Source: Beggiatoa alba B18LD (GTDB lineage: Bacteria; Pseudomonadota; Gammaproteobacteria; Beggiatoales; Beggiatoaceae). Taken from it: a DNA stretch of 64,000 nucleotides. The notes beneath the pieces were generated by a model. It saw only the letters and a list, made by a program, of their open reading frames with translations, was not told the origin of the DNA and did no database searches. The stretch covers positions 1,633,716-1,697,715 of the forward strand of contig NZ_JH600070.1 in the NCBI RefSeq assembly GCF_000245015.1, written 5' to 3'. Positions 26,171 through 36,700 of the stretch are shown here, piece after piece. The position numbers were made by a program, and so were the translations under genes. Position 1 is the stretch's first letter, and every line of letters begins with the position of its first letter.

Positions 26171-28585
26171 ATGAAACACCTGAGCATAGGCAAAAAATTC
26201 CTGATTCTCGCCATTTTCTCCATTGCCACAATCATCGGCGTTGGACTCTACAGCTTATACAACACCGCTACAACCTTTGCATGGGTAGACGACGTTTATA
26301 ACACCGCACAAGATGTACAAGATATTGCCCTAGATATTGGTGAACCCTTGAATAAAGTTCATCAACTCTCACTTCTTATCGTCACAATTCCCCAACAAAA
26401 AGAGCAGTTTAACTTAAATATTGAACAACAAGCGATTATAAAAAATCTTGATGAGATAATTGCTAAATGGCAAGCCCGCGATGATATTGTGAAATATCAA
26501 ACCAGTTTTAACCAATTCCAACAAGCATGGACACAATACAAAACCCTGTCATCCTACACCATTCAAACCCTACTTGAAGGCTATCGTGAAGCTGCATTTA
26601 TCAACGCAAGCGGTGCAGAACAACAACAATTTGATGTCCTACTTTTCGCCTTTCATCAATGGATGACGGAACACATCAAAAATGCAAAACAAATCCAAGT
26701 AGATGCAACAAAGACTTATCAATTAACACTCATTGTTATAATCATCAGCTTTAGTCTTTTTATCCTGCTTGTATCCTTCTTCAACTTCTACACAGCACAA
26801 CTCATTGTTAAACCCATTAACAAAGCCGTTGCCATTGCAAACGCCATTGCCAACGGCAATTTGCAAAACCAGATAACGGATATAACACGCGATGAAAGCG
26901 GGCAACTACTCCAATCTTTAGCACAAATGCAAAACCAACTGAGGGAACAAATTGCCGAAGAAAAACGCATTGCAGACGAAGCCATGCGCATCAACCAAGC
27001 CCTAGACAGTGTTACAACACAAGTACTCATCACCGATAATAACTACAAAATTATCTACATGAATAAGGCGTTAAAAAACTTCTTCCAACAAGAAGCAGAC
27101 AATTTCCGCCGAGAACTTCCCCAATTTGACCCAGCCCAACTGCTCAACAACTCCATTGATGTCCTTCACAAAGATGCAAGTGCACATCGAGAACTCCTCG
27201 CACGCCTACAAACAACAGAAAAATCTAAGCTAGACCTCGAAGGACTCACCATTGAATACATGCTAACCCCCGTGATTAACGAACAAGGTGAACGCATAGG
27301 CTTTGTAAAAGAATTCAACAACCGCACCCAAGAAGTTGCGACAGAACAAGAAATTAAACAAGTCATCCATGCCGCTTCTCAAGGCGATTTTAAACAACGC
27401 ATACAACTCACACAAAAAGTCGGATTCTTTAAAGCAGTTAGTGAAAATATAAACCATATCATGGATTTAAATCAGCAAGTGCTACAAGACACCATGCGTA
27501 TGTTTGCGGCACTGGCAAAAGGAGATTTAACCCAAGCCATTACACATAATTACATTGGAGATTTCGCACAACTAAAAACTGATGCAAATACAACGGTGAT
27601 GAAACTCACCAGTGTCATGGAACTTATCCAAGCCTCTGCACAAACCATTGATGAAACAGCCGAAACCCTGCTACAAAACAATTTAAGCCTCAACCAACGC
27701 ACCGAATCACAAGCCGCCGCGCTAGAAGAAACAGCCGCGAGCATTGAAGAAATGACTAGTACCATTCAACAAAATGCGAATAATGCAAAACAAGCGAATG
27801 ACTTAGCTATCAATGCCCGTAAAGATGCCCAAGCAGGTGGAGAAATAGTCGCGGCAACCATTCAAGCGATGACTAACATTAACCAAAGTAGCAAGCGCGT
27901 TGCCGATATTATTGGTGTTATCAACGATATTGCTTTTCAAACCAACTTATTAGCCCTGAATGCTGCGGTAGAAGCTGCACGAGCAGGAGAACAAGGACGC
28001 GGTTTTGCGGTTGTTGCAGGAGAAGTGCGTAATTTAGCCCAACGTAGCGCGGAAGCAGCAAAAGAAATTCGCCTATTAATTCAAGATAGTGTCAATAAAA
28101 TTAACGAAGGTTCTATCCTTGTCAACCAATCAGGCGAAGCATTACAACGAATTTTCACTGCCGTTAAAAAAGTCAGCGATATTATTGCCGATATCACCGA
28201 CGCAAGTCAGGAACAAACACTAGGTATTCATCAAGTTAATAAAGCAATTAGCCAAATGGATGAGATGACCCAACAAAATAACACGATGGTAACTCAAGCG
28301 ATGGAAGCCAACGAAACCATGCGCGAACAAGCCAGTCAACTCACTCAACAAGTTGCTTTTTTTCAATTGAAGAACACTACAAAAGTTGTTCCCAACCTAA
28401 CCAGTAATACACAAAAAACGGTTAAACAGTTGCCACAATCTCCTTCAAAAGTAACCTTGCCTGTGTTTAAGCATGAAAACTATAAACATTTAGAAAAAAT
28501 GCAAGAACGGCAAAAATCAAAGACAACACAACGACAGACACAAGTCACGTTAAAAACCCATGATGATGATTGGGAAGATTTTTAG
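26171..28585 (+). CDS. Methyl-accepting chemotaxis protein with PAS and two HAMP-like regions
   Basis: About 804 residues from MKHLSIGKKFL (AAGGTCACTTT precedes this ATG; an upstream GTG start would overlap the membrane protein gene). Order: TM1 (about 10-35), periplasmic helical sensor (40-180), TM2 (about 186-208), HAMP, a PAS-like domain (TQVLITDNNYKIIYMNKA, about 305-400), a second HAMP-like stretch (DFKQRIQLTQKVGFF and LAKGDLTQAI), and the conserved signalling hairpin with DIAFQTNLLALNAAVEAARAGE. The C-terminus ends in DDWEDF, which fits the xWxxF pattern of CheR-tethering pentapeptides. Third gene of the solute-binding operon. Confidence 0.93.
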   Translation: MKHLSIGKKFLILAIFSIATIIGVGLYSLYNTATTFAWVDDVYNTAQDVQDIALDIGEPLNKVHQLSLLIVTIPQQKEQFNLNIEQQAIIKNLDEIIAKWQARDDIVKYQTSFNQFQQAWTQYKTLSSYTIQTLLEGYREAAFINASGAEQQQFDVLLFAFHQWMTEHIKNAKQIQVDATKTYQLTLIVIIISFSLFILLVSFFNFYTAQLIVKPINKAVAIANAIANGNLQNQITDITRDESGQLLQSLAQMQNQLREQIAEEKRIADEAMRINQALDSVTTQVLITDNNYKIIYMNKALKNFFQQEADNFRRELPQFDPAQLLNNSIDVLHKDASAHRELLARLQTTEKSKLDLEGLTIEYMLTPVINEQGERIGFVKEFNNRTQEVATEQEIKQVIHAASQGDFKQRIQLTQKVGFFKAVSENINHIMDLNQQVLQDTMRMFAALAKGDLTQAITHNYIGDFAQLKTDANTTVMKLTSVMELIQASAQTIDETAETLLQNNLSLNQRTESQAAALEETAASIEEMTSTIQQNANNAKQANDLAINARKDAQAGGEIVAATIQAMTNINQSSKRVADIIGVINDIAFQTNLLALNAAVEAARAGEQGRGFAVVAGEVRNLAQRSAEAAKEIRLLIQDSVNKINEGSILVNQSGEALQRIFTAVKKVSDIIADITDASQEQTLGIHQVNKAISQMDEMTQQNNTMVTQAMEANETMREQASQLTQQVAFFQLKNTTKVVPNLTSNTQKTVKQLPQSPSKVTLPVFKHENYKHLEKMQERQKSKTTQRQTQVTLKTHDDDWEDF

Positions 28586-28609
28586 ATGGAGATTGGATAG
28601 CCTAAGCCT

Positions 28610-28877
28610 AACCTGAGTTCTGCAAGTTTCTTTAAAAAGACAAGTATTTGTCTGAATCAGAATTTTCAGAATTAACAGAATTTTCAGAATTAAAAAGACA
28701 AGAAAATTAAAAGAATAAAAATTATGTTTTTAATTGTTTTTAATTGTTTTTAATTGTTTTTAATTCTGCTAATTCTGAAAATTCTGTGAATTCTGATTCA
28801 GACAAAAAAAGACCTGCTAAGTTTTCAAAACCTAGCAGGTCTCTGTTTTGTTTTATAAAACTTGCCGAAATCAGATT
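28610..28877. repeat. Type-1 element, copy D
   Basis: Ends are AACCTGAGTTCTGCAAG and CTTGCCGAAATCAGATT (decayed inverses). It contains iterons after TTGTCTGAATCAGAATT, a spacer GACAAGAAAATTAAAAGAATAAAAA, a local 10-bp tandem GTTTTTAATT (28725-28770, about four units), opposed AATTCTGNN units (28769-28799) and a hairpin at 28811-28842 whose T-run is on the minus strand. It sits between the convergent chemoreceptor and rnfC genes. Confidence 0.9.
28804..28842 (-). terminator. Hairpin terminator inside type-1 copy D
   Basis: GACCTGCTAA and CCTAGCAGGTC arms with a short loop. Seven T residues follow on the minus strand. It lies about 45 bp beyond the rnfC stop codon and faces the right way for it. 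Confidence 0.65.
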
Positions 28878-28888
28878 AAATAAGTCAA

Positions 28889-30358
28889 CTAAGCGTCTTC
28901 TTCAACGGTTTGTTGCTTTTTCTTTGCAGATTCTGCTTTGCGTTTAGCGGCTGCGGCAGCTTTGGCGGCGACCTCTCTGTCTATCCGATCTTTACGTAAA
29001 TCAATCAGACGACGATGTTCTTGAGCTTTGTGTTTTTGTTGTTGACGCGCTAATAGTTCGCCTTTCGCATAGTTGAAGTAATGCACAAGGGGGATGTGTG
29101 AGGGGCAAACATAAGAGCAACTACCACAAGTTATGCAGTCGACTAATCCTAATTCTTCTACTTTGTCAAAATTACCCACTTTGGCAAATGCTGCCATTTG
29201 TAACGGCAACAGTCCACATGGACAAGCAGTGACGCAACTGCCACAGCGGATGCAAGGCATACTTTGCTCTTGTGGGATTTCAGCCTCTGTCAGGGCAACA
29301 ATACCATTTGTGCCTTTAACAATCGGGGTTAAGGTCGTGGGCAGAATTTGTCCCATCATTGGCCCTCCCACTAATAAGCGGGCAGGGGTTCGTTTGAGTC
29401 CACCGCAGAAGGCAAGGACATCGGAGACAAGTGCGCCGATGGGAACTTCTATATTCGTAGGAGCTTCAATTGCGCCCCCACCGACGGTAATCACTCGAGA
29501 AATGAGTGGCTCTCCAAACCTTAACGCACGGTGAACCGCGTAAACTGTGCCTACGTTGTGAACCAATAAGCCTATGTCTGAGCTACGACCATCTGCGGGG
29601 ACTTCTAAGCCTGTGACCGTTTTAATCAGGTGTTGCGCTGAACCCATGGGATAGAGGGAAGGAACGGCAACAACTTTTACATTAGCAATGTGTTTACATG
29701 CGGTTCTAAGGGCTTCAATAGCGGTGGGTTTATTGTCTTCCACAGCGATATAGGCGTGTTCAATTTGGGCCGCATGTAGCACGATGCGCGTGCCGTCGAC
29801 GATTTGTTCGGCACGTTCTTGCATTAAGCGGTCATCACAAGTGAGATAAGGTTCACATTCACTGCCATTGACGATAAAAGTATGAACTTTGCTTTTTAGG
29901 CTTTGTTTGAGTTTAACGGCTGATGGAAATGTCGCCCCGCCCATGCCAACGATACCCGCAGAGCCAACACGAGCGGCAACTTCATCAGGTGGCATTCTTA
30001 AAGGGTCTTGGCTCGGGTGTATATCGCTTAACCATTCTTCTTGCCCGTCGGATTCAATGATGATGGTGCGAACGGGTAATCCTGATGGATGAGGGGCAGT
30101 AAAATCGGTAATGTCTTTGATAAAGCCTGAAGTTGGAGCGTGTACGGGCGCAGAAATCATGCCTTGACTGTTTGCCAGTAGTTGCCCTTTTAAGACACGT
30201 TCACCAATAGCAACTTTAGGTTCTGCGGGTGCACCAACATGTTGTTGTAGCGGAACATACAGGTATTGTGGCATGGGCATTTTTAAAATGGGCTTGTTGG
30301 TCGTTGTGTGTTTGTGCCCTTCGGGATGGATTCCCCCACTAAAACGAAATAACTTCAT
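28889..30358 (-). CDS. rnfC: Electron transport complex subunit RnfC/RsxC
   Basis: About 489 residues from MKLFRFSGGIHPEGHK; AGGGG precedes this ATG, while a longer in-frame start adds 27 residues. RnfC is the NADH/ferredoxin-side peripheral subunit of the Na+/H+-linked Rnf complex. The sequence shows the RnfC N-terminal domain, a flavin/NADH-binding region (VNGSECEPYLTCDDRLM, GMGGATFPSAVKLKQSL), an SLBB region, and two 4Fe-4S motifs (CIRCGSCVTACPCG and CITCGSCSYVCPSH). A short Lys/Ala-rich tail (AAAKRKAESAKKKQQ) replaces the long repeat tail of E. coli RsxC. No rnfA, B, D, G or E is adjacent, so the gene stands apart from the rest of the complex. Confidence 0.93.
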   Translation of the reverse strand: MKLFRFSGGIHPEGHKHTTTNKPILKMPMPQYLYVPLQQHVGAPAEPKVAIGERVLKGQLLANSQGMISAPVHAPTSGFIKDITDFTAPHPSGLPVRTIIIESDGQEEWLSDIHPSQDPLRMPPDEVAARVGSAGIVGMGGATFPSAVKLKQSLKSKVHTFIVNGSECEPYLTCDDRLMQERAEQIVDGTRIVLHAAQIEHAYIAVEDNKPTAIEALRTACKHIANVKVVAVPSLYPMGSAQHLIKTVTGLEVPADGRSSDIGLLVHNVGTVYAVHRALRFGEPLISRVITVGGGAIEAPTNIEVPIGALVSDVLAFCGGLKRTPARLLVGGPMMGQILPTTLTPIVKGTNGIVALTEAEIPQEQSMPCIRCGSCVTACPCGLLPLQMAAFAKVGNFDKVEELGLVDCITCGSCSYVCPSHIPLVHYFNYAKGELLARQQQKHKAQEHRRLIDLRKDRIDREVAAKAAAAAKRKAESAKKKQQTVEEDA

Positions 30359-30630
30359 GTTATAACCCCTGTATGTATGACAAAAATTGGTGTTCGCTAG
30401 TGTGGTGGTTGGTAATTCCACACGATAGCACCATGACAAGACCTATTAGATATCTTTAATGCAGTGCATCAATAGTACCAATAGGACAGAAACAGGGGTT
30501 TGTGAGAGGAATCAAATTGCTAATTTTTGCGTGCTTGGTGTGAATACAAACAATTTGTATGAAACAATACTTTTTTGTTGAGAATGCAACAGATTTTTAT
30601 AAATTAAATTATTAACTTAGGTTAAATTCT

Positions 30631-32135
<1,505 letters not shown>

Positions 32136-32188
32136 AATATGAAACTCGCTTGTTATGAAAGTGATAAAACGGCTTAATCTTTTTAAGA

Positions 32189-32283
32189 TATAGTAAACGT
32201 ATCATAAAGTGACTTAAATTTAGGACTGGTAGTCCTGTGAGGACTGCCAGTCATCGGCATCGTTTTATAGTACGTTTACTATA
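32189..32283. repeat. Intact type-2 palindromic element
   Basis: 95 bp with terminal inverted repeats TATAGTAAACGTA and TACGTTTACTATA. Inside are TCATAAAGTGAC, TTAAATTTAGGACTGGTAGTCCT and GGACTGCCAGTC, which gives a double GGACT/AGTCC hairpin core. The right end supplies the TAG stop of the gene at 32279. Reverse-complemented, it aligns over its length with the split element at 5540-5891 and provides the unoccupied form of that site. Confidence 0.85.
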
Positions 32284-33331
32284 GGTCTAAGCGTGAAACG
32301 GGTAATTGCGCAAAATGACTTTTTGCATAAGTTTGCCAAGGTTTACGCCATCGCCACCACTGCCGTGCTTGACGTTGCGTAATGGAAAACACGCGCCCAT
32401 CACAGGGATAAAGATAAATTTGTTGTAATTGTCCTGTTTTTAAGGCTTTATATAATGGTTCAAACCATATTGTATCGAGTTGATGTAACCATGTTTCCCA
32501 TGCTGTCCCTTGTGTGGGGCTGACTGTCAGTAGATATTCCCCAGCTTGTGATAACTGTTGCAACCAAGTTTGTGCATTGTTTGGCATCGCTTGATGGGGC
32601 ACATTGCTTAATTGTGCTAACCCACGCGCGAGCGGGTCATCGCTCCAAACCTGTTGCCAGCGGACGGTTGGCGGTGTTGGTAAATGACCTAACCCCCAAA
32701 ACCAAAGGCTATTTAAAGGGGGCAATCGTTGTTCACTGCGACGTTGATTGCTCGGATGTGCATGTAACAACATTTGAATTTCATTCATTAATGCACACCA
32801 GCGACGTTTATCCGCGCCACGCGGCATAAAGGCTTGAATATCTCGTCCGATAACGTCTAATAACGGCGTGGTTTCTAAGTCTGGCAAATCAGGCAAACGT
32901 AAATACCAACGTTCAGGTGTTGCAGCGCAAAAATGTAAGCCATCTGCTTGATAAAATGCGTTTAAACTCTGCAAAATAGCGTCAACATCTGCCCTATCAG
33001 GGGGATGCTGTTGGAACACATCGAATAAAATTAATTTATCTCTATCTGCTTGTAAATAAACAGGGTCTATACGCAAATAGCTTTGATTTCCCTCAATCGC
33101 TCCAAAATCATGCAAGTAGGTAATGGGCGCAATAGGTAACTGCGTTTGTAACGGTAAATCAAAGAGTCGCCAAAGAGTTGGCGTGCTACCCGTACTATAA
33201 TCTAATAATTGTATGTGGGATTTTGGCAACCATGTTGCTAGGGTATGTAAAGGCAATGGCGTGCTACTGCGTACTGCATACGCAAATAAATCAGCGATAA
33301 CGAGATGTAGTGTCGTCGTGTCAGAAGACAT
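32279..33331 (-). CDS. RpfE-like protein of the PGM-related COG4255 group
   Basis: About 350 residues from the ATG beginning MSSDTTTLHLVI; an in-frame TTG seven codons upstream is an alternative and neither has a strong ribosome site. The protein is cytoplasmic, Trp/Leu/Gln-rich, with YLHDFGAIEGNQSYLRIDPVYL and NSLWFWGLGHLP segments that I associate with the RpfE-like proteins related to cofactor-independent phosphoglycerate mutases. It is not a full PGM, so enzyme activity is uncertain. The last codons are LDL followed by TAG that lies in the type-2 terminal repeat. Confidence 0.55.
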   Translation of the reverse strand: MSSDTTTLHLVIADLFAYAVRSSTPLPLHTLATWLPKSHIQLLDYSTGSTPTLWRLFDLPLQTQLPIAPITYLHDFGAIEGNQSYLRIDPVYLQADRDKLILFDVFQQHPPDRADVDAILQSLNAFYQADGLHFCAATPERWYLRLPDLPDLETTPLLDVIGRDIQAFMPRGADKRRWCALMNEIQMLLHAHPSNQRRSEQRLPPLNSLWFWGLGHLPTPPTVRWQQVWSDDPLARGLAQLSNVPHQAMPNNAQTWLQQLSQAGEYLLTVSPTQGTAWETWLHQLDTIWFEPLYKALKTGQLQQIYLYPCDGRVFSITQRQARQWWRWRKPWQTYAKSHFAQLPVSRLDL

Positions 33332-33720
33332 AAGCGTGTTGCACTCTGTCAAAAGTAGGTGAGAATGATGGGTTATAAACAGCTAAAAATGATTTTTTAT
33401 CCTATTTAACTGACAGGTTGTTACTTTTCTAACACAATATTTTTTGTTGACATAGTTCAGCTTATTCAGATGTATTTAGTTAAGACATCAACCGTAAACA
33501 ACGCGCAATACCATTAGCGCAAAGTGCTCCGTCACTCACGCCTAATTTATTTGTGTTCCGCGAAAGTCGTTACAAACGACTGTCAACTGACTAATTGTCG
33601 CCTTATCAACAGTTAGTATTTATCTATATAAAATAATAATTTTGTATCATATAGATACAAGTATAAGCATAATAAAAACACCACCAACAAGACAAACTAT
33701 TCACCCACGAGGATGACAGT
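33332..33720. other. Long divergent upstream region of the multi-PAS kinase
   Basis: About 390 bp without a gene. It holds GCGC-N10-GCGC (33503-33520), a compact hairpin AGTCGTT-ACA-AACGACT (33565-33581), and the dyad TTGTATC-N5-GATACAA (33642-33660) about 60 bp before the kinase start. The mix of hairpins suggests a structured leader or operators. It matches no riboswitch I recognise. Confidence 0.4.
33642..33660. promoter_or_regulatory. 19-bp dyad TTGTATC-N5-GATACAA
   Basis: A perfect 7+7 inverted repeat with a 5-bp centre, upstream of the large kinase gene. It is a candidate operator for a dimeric regulator; no T-run follows it. Confidence 0.35.
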
Positions 33721-36700
33721 ATGGGTGCAATTTCTTTTTATGCAACTATGAATATACACGCACAATTATCGCATTTATCTTGGGGGTTTTTATGTTTTGT
33801 TGACTTTAATGGTCATTTAAAACAAGTATCTCCCTGCTGTACCCAACAATTGCGGCAATTTGTGCCATTGCAACACAAAAAATCATTACTCAATGTTTCT
33901 TGTTGGACATTTATTCACAAAGCAGATCAAGCCAATGTCCGCCTAGCCTTACAACAACTAAAAAACAATCAAGCAGTCAATTTTGAAACACGCTGTTTAG
34001 ATATAACGGGACATTGGCGGTGGTTATTATGGCAAGCACAGCCAAATCTTAAAGAGCTTGGTTTTTTTGCACAACTAACTGATATTACAGAATATAAAAA
34101 CAAGATTGTTCAACAATCTATAACGGTATTGACTGATTCACCTCGACAACTTCACTTAGATAATGCGGATATTCCGCCTGATTTTCCCAATATTGCCAGT
34201 ATTTTCGACAGTGTTTCCACCATTATCTGTTACAAAGATGTTAATAATAAAATTATCTGTACTAACAATGCACTGGCTAATTTACTGCAATTGCCTCTCC
34301 ATGCGATACAAGGGCGTTATTATGACAGCCTTGTACCAGAGCAGGAGGCAAAGCGAGCATATGCCGATGATTTAGAAGTTATTAGGACACAACGAGCAAA
34401 ATTAGGGGTCATTGAATCCTTTACCATCAAAGGGCAACTATGCTGGTTACATACCGATAAAATTCCTTATTTTGACCAACACCATCAAGTCATTGGTATT
34501 TTAATTGTTGCGACGGATATTACAGAATATCAACAAATTAACCTCGCCATTTTAAGCGCGAGTGAGAAAAAATATCGTATTTTATTTGAACAATCGTTAT
34601 TTGGTATTTTTCACAGCACACCCGATGGAAAATTGCTGGATGCAAATCCCGCGCTTGCGCAAATTTTCGGCTATGACTCCACGCATAGCATGAAAGCCAA
34701 TATCCATCATATTGGTAAACAACTGGCAATTTATCCTGCACAACAACAACAGATTACTGATTTTTTAGAAGAAGCCTCTAGTAATACCGCACAACGTTTG
34801 CATTGCTTAGAAATTCATTTATTGCGCCGTGACCGTACCGAATTAACCGTTAATTTATATTTAGGTGTCGTGCGTGACCAGCACGGAACAGCGCGTTATT
34901 TAGAAGGCTTTATTGAAGATATTTCTAAGCGAAAACAAGTTGCTATCCAATTAGCAGACAGTGAAAACCGCTACCAATTATTAGCGGAACATGCAACGGA
35001 TTTAATCTCTAAGCATTCTCCTGCTGGCGTATTTTTATATGTTTCCCCCGCGTGCGTTCCACTTTTAGGCTATAGCGAAACAGAACTATTGGGACAGAAT
35101 GCGTATGACTACATCCATCCCGATGATAAAAAACAAGTTCAGCAAAGCCACGCCCGTTTATTTCGTCGCGCTAATCAATCCCTAGAAAATAATCAACAAA
35201 CCGTTACTTTTCGTGTTCGGCAAAAATCGGGGGCGTATATTTGGTTTGAAAGTAATAACCGCTTACTCCGTTTTCCAACAGGATTAGTCAAGGAAGTCGT
35301 TTCTGTTTCACGAGATATTACGGCGCGTAAATTGGCAGAACAAGAAGCATTACGTTCTTATCACATGCTTTTGCAAGTATTAAATGGATTGATGGCATTA
35401 GTGTATGTTGCTGATTTAGAAAATTACAAAATTCTATATATTAATCAATTTGGTCAAGAAGTTTTTGGCGATGTTGCAGGCAAAATTTGCTGGCAAGTGC
35501 TTTGCCAACAACGCCCAGAAAAAGCCCCTTGTTATCTTTGTCGTCAATCTATACGCCATAATGACCCTATTATGGAAGATATGTATTTTTGGGAACATTA
35601 CGACACAACCCATAAACAATGGTATTCCGTGAATAATCGCAGTATCGAATGGGTCGACGGTCGTACCGTTCGCCTCGTTATCGCCTATAACATTACTGCA
35701 CAAAAACAAACAGAAACTGCTTTGCGTATCAGTCAAGAACGCTATAGCCTTGCTGTTAATGCGGGAAAAACAGGGGTTTGGGATTGGAATATTGATAATA
35801 ACAACTTGTATTTGGACGATAATCTAAAAGCCTTGTTAGGTTTTGCCCCTGAAGAATTACCTAGCCGTATCGATACGTGGACAGCCTTAGACCATCCCGA
35901 CGATGTGCAAGGCGTGATTAATATTTCTAAGGAATATTTGCAAGGCTTACGCGAACATTACGAATTTGAACATCGAATGCGCCATAAAAATGGAACATAT
36001 CGCTGGATGTTGACACGGGGAACAATCGTCGAACAAGGTCAACATAAGCGCATGATAGGCACAAGTACGGATATTACTGAGCGCAAGCTAGCGGAAGAAA
36101 GGGCGCAAGAACAAACACGCTTATTAAATGGGTTGGCGATGGTCAGCCATTTTTTATTAACGATTCCTGATTTTTATGAAGGGGTTAAAACCGCATTAGA
36201 TATTTTAGGGCAGGTCATGAATGTTGACCGTGCTTATGTCTTTGAAAACTTTACCAATGAAGATGCTAGCGAAATTTTAACCCGTCAACGTTTTGTTTGG
36301 TTACATGATGATTTCAAAAGAGCTTGTTATGTACCGCAACGGCGTTGCTTTTCTTATACACAAGATTTAATGGGGTGGTATGAACTGCTGTTAAAAAGTC
36401 AGCCGATTAAAAGTAGCGTGCGTGCTTTATCTCCTTTTTTACAAACACTTTTTAATGTCAGTCAGATTCAAACCATATTTATTGTGCCTTTACATTTTGA
36501 AGGGCGTTTATGGGGATTTATTGGCGTTGACAGTCGAGAGCCACATCGTGAATGGTCTGATTATGAAAACTTTTTCTTACAAGCAGTCGGAAATAGCATT
36601 CGCAGCACGATTGCCCGTTATCAAATTAAACAATCGTTACAAATCAGCGAGAAAAAATTCCGTTCTTTATTTGAATATAATCAAGATTCAATTTTTATCA

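Noticed and set aside
28744-28947. Small open frame with an NSANSENSVNSDSD product
   Set aside because: It is a translation of the 9-bp iterons and hairpin of type-1 copy D and is reproduced in other copies. It is not a gene.
33501-33560. Possible c-di-GMP (GEMM) riboswitch, because GCGCAAAG and GCCTAA resemble conserved GEMM pieces
   Set aside because: The paired stem that should sit between the GCAA and GCAAAG segments is missing and the second helix with its receptor does not form. Only short words match.
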